The translations under genes were made by a program, and so were the position numbers. From Odoribacter sp. AF15-53 (lineage in GTDB: Bacteria > Bacteroidota > Bacteroidia > Bacteroidales > Marinifilaceae), in assembly GCF_003479425.1 (NCBI RefSeq), contig NZ_QUHC01000011.1:70008-134007 (forward strand): a stretch of 64,000 bases of DNA, written 5' to 3'. The notes beneath the pieces are model-generated. The model had not been told where the DNA came from and did no database searches. It was given only the letters and a program-made list of their open reading frames with translations. Positions 44,485 to 51,629 of the stretch are shown piece by piece (positions within the stretch are counted from its first letter, which is position 1; the number at the start of each line of letters is the position of its first letter).

Positions 44485-45519
44485 CTATTGAAATAACATG
44501 TTTTTATAGGGCAATACCGTAGCTGAATTATTTAATAAAAAGATAAAGAAAAAAATTGCCATAGCCGTATTTATTAAAAAGATAGGAACAAATTTATATT
44601 CCATACGGTTATGCAGAATAAAAATTGGAAATACGATAACCTGAGCAATACTAAACAAAAGTACCACTCTTAACCCTAATTCTGCTCTAAATGTCAGATT
44701 AGTTACCAATATTGAAAAGAAATATATTTTTAACCAAAGATTCTGTCTGTATTCTTTCTTGATCAAAGAATAAATACAAACAAACAAAACGGACCAATAT
44801 ACTGCAAGCATTGCTGCCTGTAGAACTCGTTGTCCAACACGCAAACCATTATCTCCAACTGTTAAATATTTACCATACGAACCCATCAATCTAATGAATA
44901 ACGAATTATTAAAAATAAAAAAACCAATTACAAAAGAAATTAAGAGACATGACAAAACAAACACAGGAGAACGTAGATCGATTCTTCTTAACCACAACAT
45001 TGCCAAAGCCAATACAGAAAGTGTATGACACAACGTTGCTAATATTACGCAAATCACAAAGCCTGTAATACGTTTTTCATTTAATAAAGAATAAGCATAG
45101 AATATGATTGAAATTGCTATTAATTGTCTAAAAATATTCATTGCATAAAATACAAAAAACAACGCAAATAACACAAAGAAAGAATATCCATAATTGGGGC
45201 TACATTTTATGATGGTTTTACCAAATAACCCCATCATTATCAAACTTAGTACCCACTGAGAAAAATGGAAACTACATCCTAATCTAAAACACAATAAATT
45301 TAAATAGCCGAATAATGGTTCTGGATAACCTAAATACCCATGATTTCCTATTGAATAATATGTCTCTGCATAACGAAACGTATCTGCCCCTACCGCCATA
45401 TCACGAAATCCTATAAGCAGAGAAAATAGTAGAGATATTAACACTACAATCCATTTTTTTCTACAAATAAAGAAACTGAATATCGACAACAAAAGAAATA
45501 ATGAAATAAATACAATCAT
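44485..45519 (-). CDS. EpsG/Wzy-like polysaccharide polymerase
   Basis: 344 residues with about nine to ten membrane helices (for example IVFISLFLLLSIFSFFICR, ITGFVICVILATLCHTLSVL). GFRDMAVGADTFRY near the N-terminus is characteristic of the EpsG family. It probably polymerises undecaprenyl-linked repeat units at the outer face of the inner membrane. Confidence 0.87.
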   Translation of the reverse strand: MIVFISLFLLLSIFSFFICRKKWIVVLISLLFSLLIGFRDMAVGADTFRYAETYYSIGNHGYLGYPEPLFGYLNLLCFRLGCSFHFSQWVLSLIMMGLFGKTIIKCSPNYGYSFFVLFALFFVFYAMNIFRQLIAISIIFYAYSLLNEKRITGFVICVILATLCHTLSVLALAMLWLRRIDLRSPVFVLSCLLISFVIGFFIFNNSLFIRLMGSYGKYLTVGDNGLRVGQRVLQAAMLAVYWSVLFVCIYSLIKKEYRQNLWLKIYFFSILVTNLTFRAELGLRVVLLFSIAQVIVFPIFILHNRMEYKFVPIFLINTAMAIFFFIFLLNNSATVLPYKNMLFQ

Positions 45520-45599
45520 TATGACTACAATAATGTAATTATATATAATTAAAAATTACAATACGAACTCAACTGAATAATATACATGAAAGTTACACT

Positions 45600-46886
45600 T
45601 TATATTTCCCTATCTTTTATTTTCAGATAATATACAGTTATCAAAATCACCAAATAAAATGCAGATGAAACGACATAAGCTATTGAAAAATAGAAGGCGG
45701 CATTCTCGCCTCTATCTTTTTGAATTAACCAATAAGCTAACACTAGAAGTAAAATATCACGTAACAGACGCATCGCAAAAAAATGCCAATTCTTACCTAT
45801 TGTAATAAATTCCGCCCTAAACACATTCGAACAACAATTAAATATTGCTGCCAATATTATAATATTCAATACCGAAGCCATCCCGACAAATGTTTCACCA
45901 TACCATGAAACAATCCAACTAGAAAGAAAATAAACAATAATAAATGGAATTAACGTACAAACTAAATTAACTAATAGCATCACTTTCATTGTTTTATTAT
46001 GACGTCTACAATCGTTTGTACTATTAGACAAATGAGATAATATCACATTCGACAATAAAATAGGAATAAACGTGATGAACAACTCCCATTGACTTGTCGC
46101 AGAATATATTCCCAATTCTCCCAATGAGGATAATTTGGTAATCAAAAACACCCCACCTAAATTACAAATATTAATACTAATCTCTTGCAATGCTATAGGT
46201 AAAGAAAAGCGAAACAATTCTTTAACAAAAGAACAAGGATGTTGTTCTGGGAGATTCTTCATTATAGAATGAAGCGCCCCATAATTAATCCAACAATTAA
46301 ACACTTGAGAAAAAAATAATGCCCCCAATGCCCCCTTCAATCCACCCCAATAAGCCATAGGAATACACAACAAAAAGAAAACGATTCCTGACCAAATACT
46401 ATTCTGCGCAATAACTTTAAACACGCCAAAACCTGCCAATATACCAGATTGAGTTGTTGAAATTGCTTTCAATACAATAATAACACCTAAAACTTGAAAA
46501 GCCAATGTTAAGCGCGGTTCATCAAGATAAACTGCCAACGTTTGAGCAAAAATAAATAATAAAATTGCCAATATTAAACTCGTAACTAAGGTGACACTTA
46601 AAGCTCCTCGACATATTGCTTTCAATCTAGATTCATCAAATTGTTTAAATTCTGCAATATATTTTGTCGAAGTAAAATTTAATCCAAAAGTTGCTATTGA
46701 AGCGATATTAAACATTGTGGTTTTAATTACACCATATTCGCCATATAAATCTTTACCCAGAAATCGAGCAATAAAAATACCTCCCAGTAACAGTAAACCA
46801 TAACTTATACCATTACCAGAAATTGCCCAAAACGAATCCTTAAAAAGTTGGCTTTTTTTTATCCGATATAAAATGCTAACATTCAT
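45600..46886 (-). CDS. Wzx-type flippase
   Basis: About 428 residues from the ATG at 46886 (MNVSILYRIKK). Twelve or so membrane segments. The N-terminus (FWAISGNGISYGLLLLGGIF; FLGKDLYGEYG) is typical of polysaccharide exporters of the MATE/MOP superfamily. It moves the lipid-linked repeat unit across the membrane. With the Wzy-like protein it completes a Wzx/Wzy pathway; export and chain-length proteins (Wza/Wzc) are not in the window. Confidence 0.92.
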   Translation of the reverse strand: MNVSILYRIKKSQLFKDSFWAISGNGISYGLLLLGGIFIARFLGKDLYGEYGVIKTTMFNIASIATFGLNFTSTKYIAEFKQFDESRLKAICRGALSVTLVTSLILAILLFIFAQTLAVYLDEPRLTLAFQVLGVIIVLKAISTTQSGILAGFGVFKVIAQNSIWSGIVFFLLCIPMAYWGGLKGALGALFFSQVFNCWINYGALHSIMKNLPEQHPCSFVKELFRFSLPIALQEISINICNLGGVFLITKLSSLGELGIYSATSQWELFITFIPILLSNVILSHLSNSTNDCRRHNKTMKVMLLVNLVCTLIPFIIVYFLSSWIVSWYGETFVGMASVLNIIILAAIFNCCSNVFRAEFITIGKNWHFFAMRLLRDILLLVLAYWLIQKDRGENAAFYFSIAYVVSSAFYLVILITVYYLKIKDREI

Positions 46887-47156
46887 TATCACGATTTTTA
46901 CTCCATGCAAGAAATAGAATATCTTGTAATCCTCACAATTTAAATACCCTTAAATGTATTAGGCAACTTCATTAACAGATATATCTAAGCTTATGAATAT
47001 TCATTTTATCAAACCGATATTTTTCTCCATTTTACAACAACAAAAAACTTAATTTCAGTTATCCTAAAACGACACGCAGGAAAATCATTTAATAACCATA
47101 CCTTTCTTCCATCGTACACACAGTCACATATCATACATTATAAAGCACAGAACTAT

Positions 47157-47903
47157 TTATTTTCCGAAAACCTCATTACACATTATAAATTCCCGTCTTG
47201 CCAAAATATCAAACACTTTTGCAATCAAACAGACATCACTATTATTTTGTTGAAAATCTTCTATCTTTTCATCCTCGACCTGTTCTACACTTACACCTAA
47301 CCGTATTCTCTCACCAACTAATCGCTCCTTTTCTTCAACTGGTACTTCCATTTCCCCAATAACACTCTCATAAGTCCGAATAGCCTCCCACCAAGCAATC
47401 AACTCCTCACAACTAAATTTCCGACTTAATCCTAGGGCTTCCGTTACAAGGCTCCTAGCCAATAGCCCACTTTCTTCCTCTCCGGTAAAATAATAACAAT
47501 TACAGAGTAACCGACAGATATTAGGTGTCCGGCAAGGTAAAACCATTTTCTCACTTCCTTTAGGAGTAAGAATCTCGTAAGCTGTATCCAAGGCTACATC
47601 CAAAAAATTCATATCCGAATACAACAGATAAGCGTCCATTAAATCCACCACGTATCCGGCCCGTGTATCCACGGGAATATCACCATCTTTCAACAACTCT
47701 TGGATCATCCGTGCAATCTCACGTACTCGTTCATGAATATCCCACGGCCCTTCAAATTCGTCTTCCAACCACGGATAGACTCTCACCATAGAATAAACAG
47801 ACAAGTAACCATGCAAGAGTCCCGAAAGAGATGACGGGGGACAATCCTTCAGCGTCAACCCACATGTCCGCTTGTACAACTCTCGAAATAAATTCTTTTC
47901 CAT
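47157..47903 (-). CDS. Conserved-looking protein of unknown function, second gene of the polysaccharide operon
   Basis: 248 residues, soluble, mostly helical, with many W, C and E residues (YPWLEDEFEGPWDIHERVRE; LPCRTPNICRLLCNCYYFTG). I do not recognise the family. It is 13 bp behind upxY and about 250 bp ahead of the flippase gene. That is the place where Bacteroides loci carry upxZ, an inhibitor of other UpxY proteins. It is longer than UpxZ and I see no similarity by eye. The repeated helix pattern could be TPR-like. Confidence 0.7.
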   Translation of the reverse strand: MEKNLFRELYKRTCGLTLKDCPPSSLSGLLHGYLSVYSMVRVYPWLEDEFEGPWDIHERVREIARMIQELLKDGDIPVDTRAGYVVDLMDAYLLYSDMNFLDVALDTAYEILTPKGSEKMVLPCRTPNICRLLCNCYYFTGEEESGLLARSLVTEALGLSRKFSCEELIAWWEAIRTYESVIGEMEVPVEEKERLVGERIRLGVSVEQVEDEKIEDFQQNNSDVCLIAKVFDILARREFIMCNEVFGK

Positions 47904-47916
47904 TGTTTCGTGTTAA

Positions 47917-48477
47917 CTACTCTATTTTTTCCAAAAACGATCCCGGTATAAAAGATGTCGCAATGGATGCCACTCCTTCCAAACGAACGACAACCCGTTT
48001 GTGTCCTTTCAAACGCACCAGTTCCCCTTCCAATCCTTGTAAAGACCCTTTGATTACTCTCACCCGATCCCCCCGCTTCAAATCTTTATTAAGAACCTCC
48101 ACTCCCTCGGTTGAAAAATCCAACAGGAACATGAAATCCTGCATTTGTTTGTCCGGGATAATCAAAGAATGACGATTTTCACGATCTTTCAAATAAACGA
48201 TATTCAACAGGTAATCATTCAACAAAGAAAAACTTGTCGCTTTATCCGTACGGATAAAAATCATCCCGTGGATCAAGATTACACGTATTTTCTTCCGTCC
48301 AAGCGGGGTGTCACGAACTTGTTCCTCTTGTGGCAAGTAATTCTCGATACCCAACTCGTCCAGTTTCTTTTTAATAATTAATTCCTGATTTACACGGGTG
48401 TAAGCCGCATACCAGTTTAGATTATCACTTGTTACCATGAATTGTTTTTTAGCGGAAGCTCCTGTTTCTACTGACAA
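47917..48477 (-). CDS. UpxY-family transcription antiterminator (NusG-like)
   Basis: 186 residues. The NusG N-terminal domain starts WYAAYTRVNQELIIKKKLDE, followed by IENYLPQEEQ and KIRVILIHGMIFIRTDKA. The KOW domain is GDRVRVIKGSLQGLEGELVR. UpxY proteins bind the 5' leader of their own polysaccharide operon and prevent early termination. It is the first gene of the locus, and its leader begins in the invertible region at 48618-48768. Confidence 0.93.
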   Translation of the reverse strand: MSVETGASAKKQFMVTSDNLNWYAAYTRVNQELIIKKKLDELGIENYLPQEEQVRDTPLGRKKIRVILIHGMIFIRTDKATSFSLLNDYLLNIVYLKDRENRHSLIIPDKQMQDFMFLLDFSTEGVEVLNKDLKRGDRVRVIKGSLQGLEGELVRLKGHKRVVVRLEGVASIATSFIPGSFLEKIE

Positions 48478-48617
48478 TAACCGAAATCACGATTTAACCG
48501 GATACGCTTCGCGCACTAACCCCGTCACGAGTTCTGATTTCTTTCCATATGTCCTACACGCTACACTTAAACAGCAATAACGCACAGAAGCTGTCTGCAA
48601 AACGTCATTTAGATTAA

Positions 48618-48634
48618 AAAACGATCGTTTAATG
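48618..48634 (+). repeat. Inverted repeat IR-L of the invertible promoter
   Basis: AAAACGATCGTTTAATG. Its exact inverse complement stands at 48752-48768. The inner palindrome AAACGATCGTTT resembles the sites used at invertible capsule promoters in Bacteroides. Confidence 0.85.
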
Positions 48635-48716
48635 ACAGAGATACTTTTAGAGATTTGTCGTTTTAAGCAAAATCACAAACGCTTGATTGTTAAAAAGAAA
48701 AAATAATTCATTTTCA

Positions 48717-48746
48717 TTTGCGCAATTCGAAATTTTCGTATCTTTG
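48717..48746 (+). promoter_or_regulatory. Promoter inside the invertible segment, pointing away from upxY
   Basis: TTTG at 48717-48720 and TATCTTTG at 48739-48746, 18 bases apart, match the Bacteroidetes consensus closely. It reads to the right, while upxY and the polysaccharide genes read to the left. I found no TAnnTTTG reading left within 48635-48751. In the sequenced orientation the locus therefore lacks this promoter (OFF); inversion would turn it toward upxY. Confidence 0.8.
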
Positions 48747-48751
48747 CGACG

Positions 48752-48768
48752 CATTAAACGATCGTTTT
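48752..48768 (-). repeat. Inverted repeat IR-R of the invertible promoter
   Basis: CATTAAACGATCGTTTT, the exact inverse complement of IR-L, with a 117-bp spacer between them. Confidence 0.85.
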
Positions 48769-49098
48769 AAAATAACTTGCAAATTAGAACAAAACACAAC
48801 GAATCTACTGAAACAGTGCTCATTACGCTTTACTTTCTATAAAATGAAGTCACCCTTAAGCCAAATGCAGCAAGAGTTCGATTACCTTACTTCCGTAACG
48901 GATAAAAATTTCAGCCAAACACTTATTTTTCTGCATATTACACCGATTCACATAACTACGACCAACTCGTTGTAACTTAATTTACAAGTAAAAAGAGGAA
49001 CTGTTCGAAAAGTTAAGGTAAAACACACGACACCCCATGCGGCCGTAAAAGAAAAGCAAGGGTTTCAAACTATAAATGTTAAAGCCTGCCCGATTTGC

Positions 49099-49139
49099 AA
49101 AAAAAGTGCAGCACGCCGTTCGTGGTGTACTGCACTTTT
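49099..49139 (+). terminator. Hairpin terminator, probably bidirectional
   Basis: AAAAAAGTGCAG, GC-rich inner stem CACGCC/GTGGTG with loop GTTC, CTGCACTTTTC. A-rich on one side and T-rich on the other. It would stop the right-facing transcript before the immunity genes. Confidence 0.75.
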
Positions 49140-49213
49140 CTTACATTTGCCTTACAAGTGATATATTAAAGAAAATAACAGCGGATTTCACAAATTTCGC
49201 TGTTAGTACAATA

Positions 49214-49227
49214 TTATCGCTAAATAA
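49214..49227 (+). repeat. 14-bp direct repeat, left copy
   Basis: TTATCGCTAAATAA, repeated exactly at 51315-51328 with ACAAT a few bases before both copies. The pair brackets the four immunity-like genes. Confidence 0.65.
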
Positions 49228-49244
49228 ATTACAAACTAAAGAAT

Positions 49245-49748
49245 ATGGAACTTTATATAAAAAAATGGTGGGGCAATTATATAGGTGGATGTGATGATTC
49301 CCTTCTATTGCTGGATTATTTCGGAAATCAGGAACAATATAATTTAGAGTTAAGTAAAATTTTATCCGATATCCATTTGAATGTCTTATTAAAAGAAGAC
49401 TCTGTGAATGGAGGAGACGTTTATTTCTGCATAGATGAGTCTTATGAACCGCATTTCGATATGGCTATTGATGTAGTAATTGACTTGTCGGCCATTTTAC
49501 TGGAAAGTATAAAAAATGGAGAGGTTAACATAGAAGAATTAGATCCCAATAGCGAATATTCTAATTTCTTCTCTATTTCTACATCAAAAGATGACGCAAT
49601 GCTACTTCTAAGTGGTTTGAACAAATTTATAAATGCCCCACAAGAATACGAATTGGCAGATTTTATGGATGAAAACGAATTGAAAGAATTAGTTGATGCC
49701 TGTAAGGAGATGAGCAGTATATTAACCGATTGCATTAGCCAAATGTAG
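49245..49748 (+). CDS. Immunity-like small acidic protein (1)
   Basis: 167 residues, soluble, acidic. It opens with MELYIKKWWGNYIGGCDDSL; GNYIGG followed by DDSL and the later DVYFCIDESYEPHFDMAID are typical of compact alpha/beta immunity proteins against polymorphic toxins. I cannot name the family with certainty. Base composition is much more AT-rich than the flanks. No toxin gene is adjacent. Confidence 0.6.
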   Translation: MELYIKKWWGNYIGGCDDSLLLLDYFGNQEQYNLELSKILSDIHLNVLLKEDSVNGGDVYFCIDESYEPHFDMAIDVVIDLSAILLESIKNGEVNIEELDPNSEYSNFFSISTSKDDAMLLLSGLNKFINAPQEYELADFMDENELKELVDACKEMSSILTDCISQM

Positions 49749-49805
49749 CTAACAAGTACCTGTTTCGCCTAACGGCGGCAAGCTACAACCCATTATCAAT
49801 AAAAT

Positions 49806-50090
49806 ATGACACCAAGATTTAAAGTTGATTTTAATGAATGGTTAGAAGATGATATCGTCTTATTTTCTCAATCCGATGTAAGGAAAGATGTTTATGGGAA
49901 TGAGCATTTTCTGACAGAAGGCTTAAGAATTGAAATTTGTGAAATCGATTATGACGAGGCAGGCAACAGGGATGACTTATGGGCTAGTGGATATGTAACA
50001 GTATGTAATATTCCAAACTTTGCATATGTTAAATGGTGTTGTAAGATTGACAACAAAGAGGTAAAACATATTGGGAAGGCAGCGTATTAG
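49806..50090 (+). CDS. Small acidic protein, possible immunity protein (2)
   Basis: 94 residues: predicted beta-rich (GLRIEICEIDYDEAGNRDDL; ASGYVTVCNIPNFAYVKWCC). It lies 57 bp after the first gene. I do not recognise the family. Its size, acidity and company suggest an immunity or accessory protein. The gap before it contains CCTAACGGCGGC, a small palindrome. Confidence 0.5.
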   Translation: MTPRFKVDFNEWLEDDIVLFSQSDVRKDVYGNEHFLTEGLRIEICEIDYDEAGNRDDLWASGYVTVCNIPNFAYVKWCCKIDNKEVKHIGKAAY

Positions 50091-50324
50091 AACCTGATGC
50101 CGTAAGGCAATAATATAAAAATTAGCACAGAAGAGAATAATCATAGAGATTTTATGTACTATGTGCAAATGTCTCTGGCAAAATGCAAAAGAAGAAAATC
50201 GTGTATGACTTCAACTTGTTGAAAAGAGATTTGAGCATGATTAAAAAATGGGAAAATAGCTGACCGACGAATAAAAAACTCCCAAAGTAATTTTCATCGG
50301 ACATTATCAACTAAATAAAATACC
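50091..50324 (+). other. Gap with a possible gene remnant
   Basis: Short out-of-frame coding-like pieces (for example KKKIVYDFNLLKRDLSMIKK at about 50184-50250, ending in TGA) and a small hairpin TGCCGTAAGGCA near 50098. This may be the remains of another cassette. Confidence 0.35.
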
Positions 50325-50756
50325 ATGTTTGACTATAAAGAAATCGAAAGGACAATCAAGGATAATAATCTTCTATTTCAGAAAATAGAAGATGCAGATA
50401 AAGAATGTTTGATACAAAGACTATATGATACTTTCGTGGTTGGTAATCCTCGTGCATTATGGTTAAGCTTTAAGTATATACCCTACAGCATAGACTGCAA
50501 CAGGGAAGACCCCTATTGGCATTTGTTAGATATCATAGACAAGAATAGGGTTCTTTACTTTATTATTGACTATTGGAACAAAGATTTCGTCATTTATAAA
50601 GCAAAAATGTCCGACATACATATATTCATAGGTGATTGTGAAGGTCTGGATGAGTTTTATCTGATGACATCGGATTTTATGGAATTATACAGCATAACAG
50701 ACCACGATGATTTACTTCATATTGATGTGAGGAAAAATAAAAAAATTTCTGATTGA
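50325..50756 (+). CDS. Immunity-like protein (3), resembling DUF6756
   Basis: 143 residues. NPRALWLSFKY, DKNRVLYFIIDYWNKDFVIY and LDEFYLMTSDFMELYSITDHDDL follow the order seen in a small alpha/beta family (DUF6756) often found next to toxin immunity genes. The family match is from memory of the pattern and is tentative. Start at 50325 is the only reasonable ATG. Confidence 0.55.
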   Translation: MFDYKEIERTIKDNNLLFQKIEDADKECLIQRLYDTFVVGNPRALWLSFKYIPYSIDCNREDPYWHLLDIIDKNRVLYFIIDYWNKDFVIYKAKMSDIHIFIGDCEGLDEFYLMTSDFMELYSITDHDDLLHIDVRKNKKISD

Positions 50757-50784
50757 TTAATAACCCCAAAATAGAGAACAAAAA

Positions 50785-51279
50785 ATGGATATAGCAGAAT
50801 TGGAAAAGTTTAGCAAAAGATGTTCCCAGGAATTGCCCCATGAAATCGACAAAATACTGGATAGCGCCAAAGATAAAAACATGTGTGCCATTGGCTTTGT
50901 AACAACAGATGATTTTTATGGCTTTTATCTGACATGGGATTACAGCAATAACATCAATAAGTATTACGATTGGAAAAACGGACTTGAAGCAGATTTCCTT
51001 TATCAGCCTCTTGTCGATATTGTTGAAAATTGTAAAGATATTGATTTCTTTAATCCGTCCGACGAAAAGTGGGCGTTCGCACAAGCCTTACTTTCCGTAT
51101 TAGAAAGAAGTATCAGACAAATTCCCGATAAAATATTCCAGAAAAACGGTTTTAAAAGAGAGGATATTCTATTCTTTTCAACAATGAGTGCCGGTGACTA
51201 TATGCAAGAGATGATGGACACATCTGTAAAAATGTTTAATACGACAAAAACCATTGAAAAATATAAAATTGTAATATAA
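50785..51279 (+). CDS. DUF4303-like immunity protein (4)
   Basis: 164 residues. The mid part NMCAIGFVTTDDFYGFYLTW, then KWAFAQALLSVLERS and REDILFFSTMSAGDYMQEMM, fits the DUF4303 group, which is found in immunity roles in polymorphic toxin systems. It starts 28 bp after the preceding gene and is the last gene before the right direct repeat. Confidence 0.62.
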   Translation: MDIAELEKFSKRCSQELPHEIDKILDSAKDKNMCAIGFVTTDDFYGFYLTWDYSNNINKYYDWKNGLEADFLYQPLVDIVENCKDIDFFNPSDEKWAFAQALLSVLERSIRQIPDKIFQKNGFKREDILFFSTMSAGDYMQEMMDTSVKMFNTTKTIEKYKIVI

Positions 51280-51314
51280 TTGTTACATTACGGTTTATAT
51301 AGGCTGGACAATTG

Positions 51315-51328
51315 TTATCGCTAAATAA
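51315..51328 (+). repeat. 14-bp direct repeat, right copy
   Basis: TTATCGCTAAATAA, identical to 49214-49227, 36 bp beyond the last immunity-like gene. Confidence 0.65.
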
Positions 51329-51378
51329 TGCAAGCTTAAATTCCACTCAAAACACAAAACTCCCCTGATAAAGAAGTA

Positions 51379-51508
51379 ATCCTAGGGTAATAATACCCCT
51401 CTCTCGAAGCACCTTCGAAGCTTCCTCGTAGATCGAATAGCGGGGAACGGCGGAGCTCTGGCGAAGCCACGGTACTGCTTCAAAGGATGGGTATTATTAC
51501 CTTAGGAT
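51379..51508 (+). mobile_element. 130-bp MITE-like element
   Basis: Terminal inverted repeats ATCCTAGGGTAATAATACCC (51379-51398) and GGGTATTATTACCTTAGGAT (51489-51508) differ at one position. The interior is GC-rich and partly palindromic (CTTCGAAG) and has no coding capacity. Much of the 350-bp gap between the immunity genes and the barrel gene is this element. Confidence 0.65.
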
Positions 51509-51629
51509 CACCCTAGGTTTACTCACAAATTATAACGAACATTCTTTTTTAACAAATCCTAAAAATACACAAACCGGCACAAGTTTTCACACATATCCCT
51601 GTCAAACCCATAAACAACAAAACGGATAT

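Larger units (their letters stand above)
48769..49244 (+). other. Intergenic region right of the invertible promoter
   Basis: 476 bp. A short frame (48844-48975, starting MKSPLSQMQQEFDYL) could be transcribed by the right-facing promoter but shows no recognisable features. A terminator-like hairpin follows at 49099-49139. The left copy of a 14-bp direct repeat is at 49214-49227. Confidence 0.5.

Noticed and set aside
48844..48975. Small gene driven by the right-facing invertible promoter
   Set aside because: About 44 codons with no recognisable motif and no clear ribosome-binding site; could be real but cannot be supported.
49749..49800. attC-like integron site after the first immunity-like gene (CCTAACGGCGGC)
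   Set aside because: Only a short palindrome is present; paired core sites and a second copy after the next genes are missing, and no integron integrase is seen.
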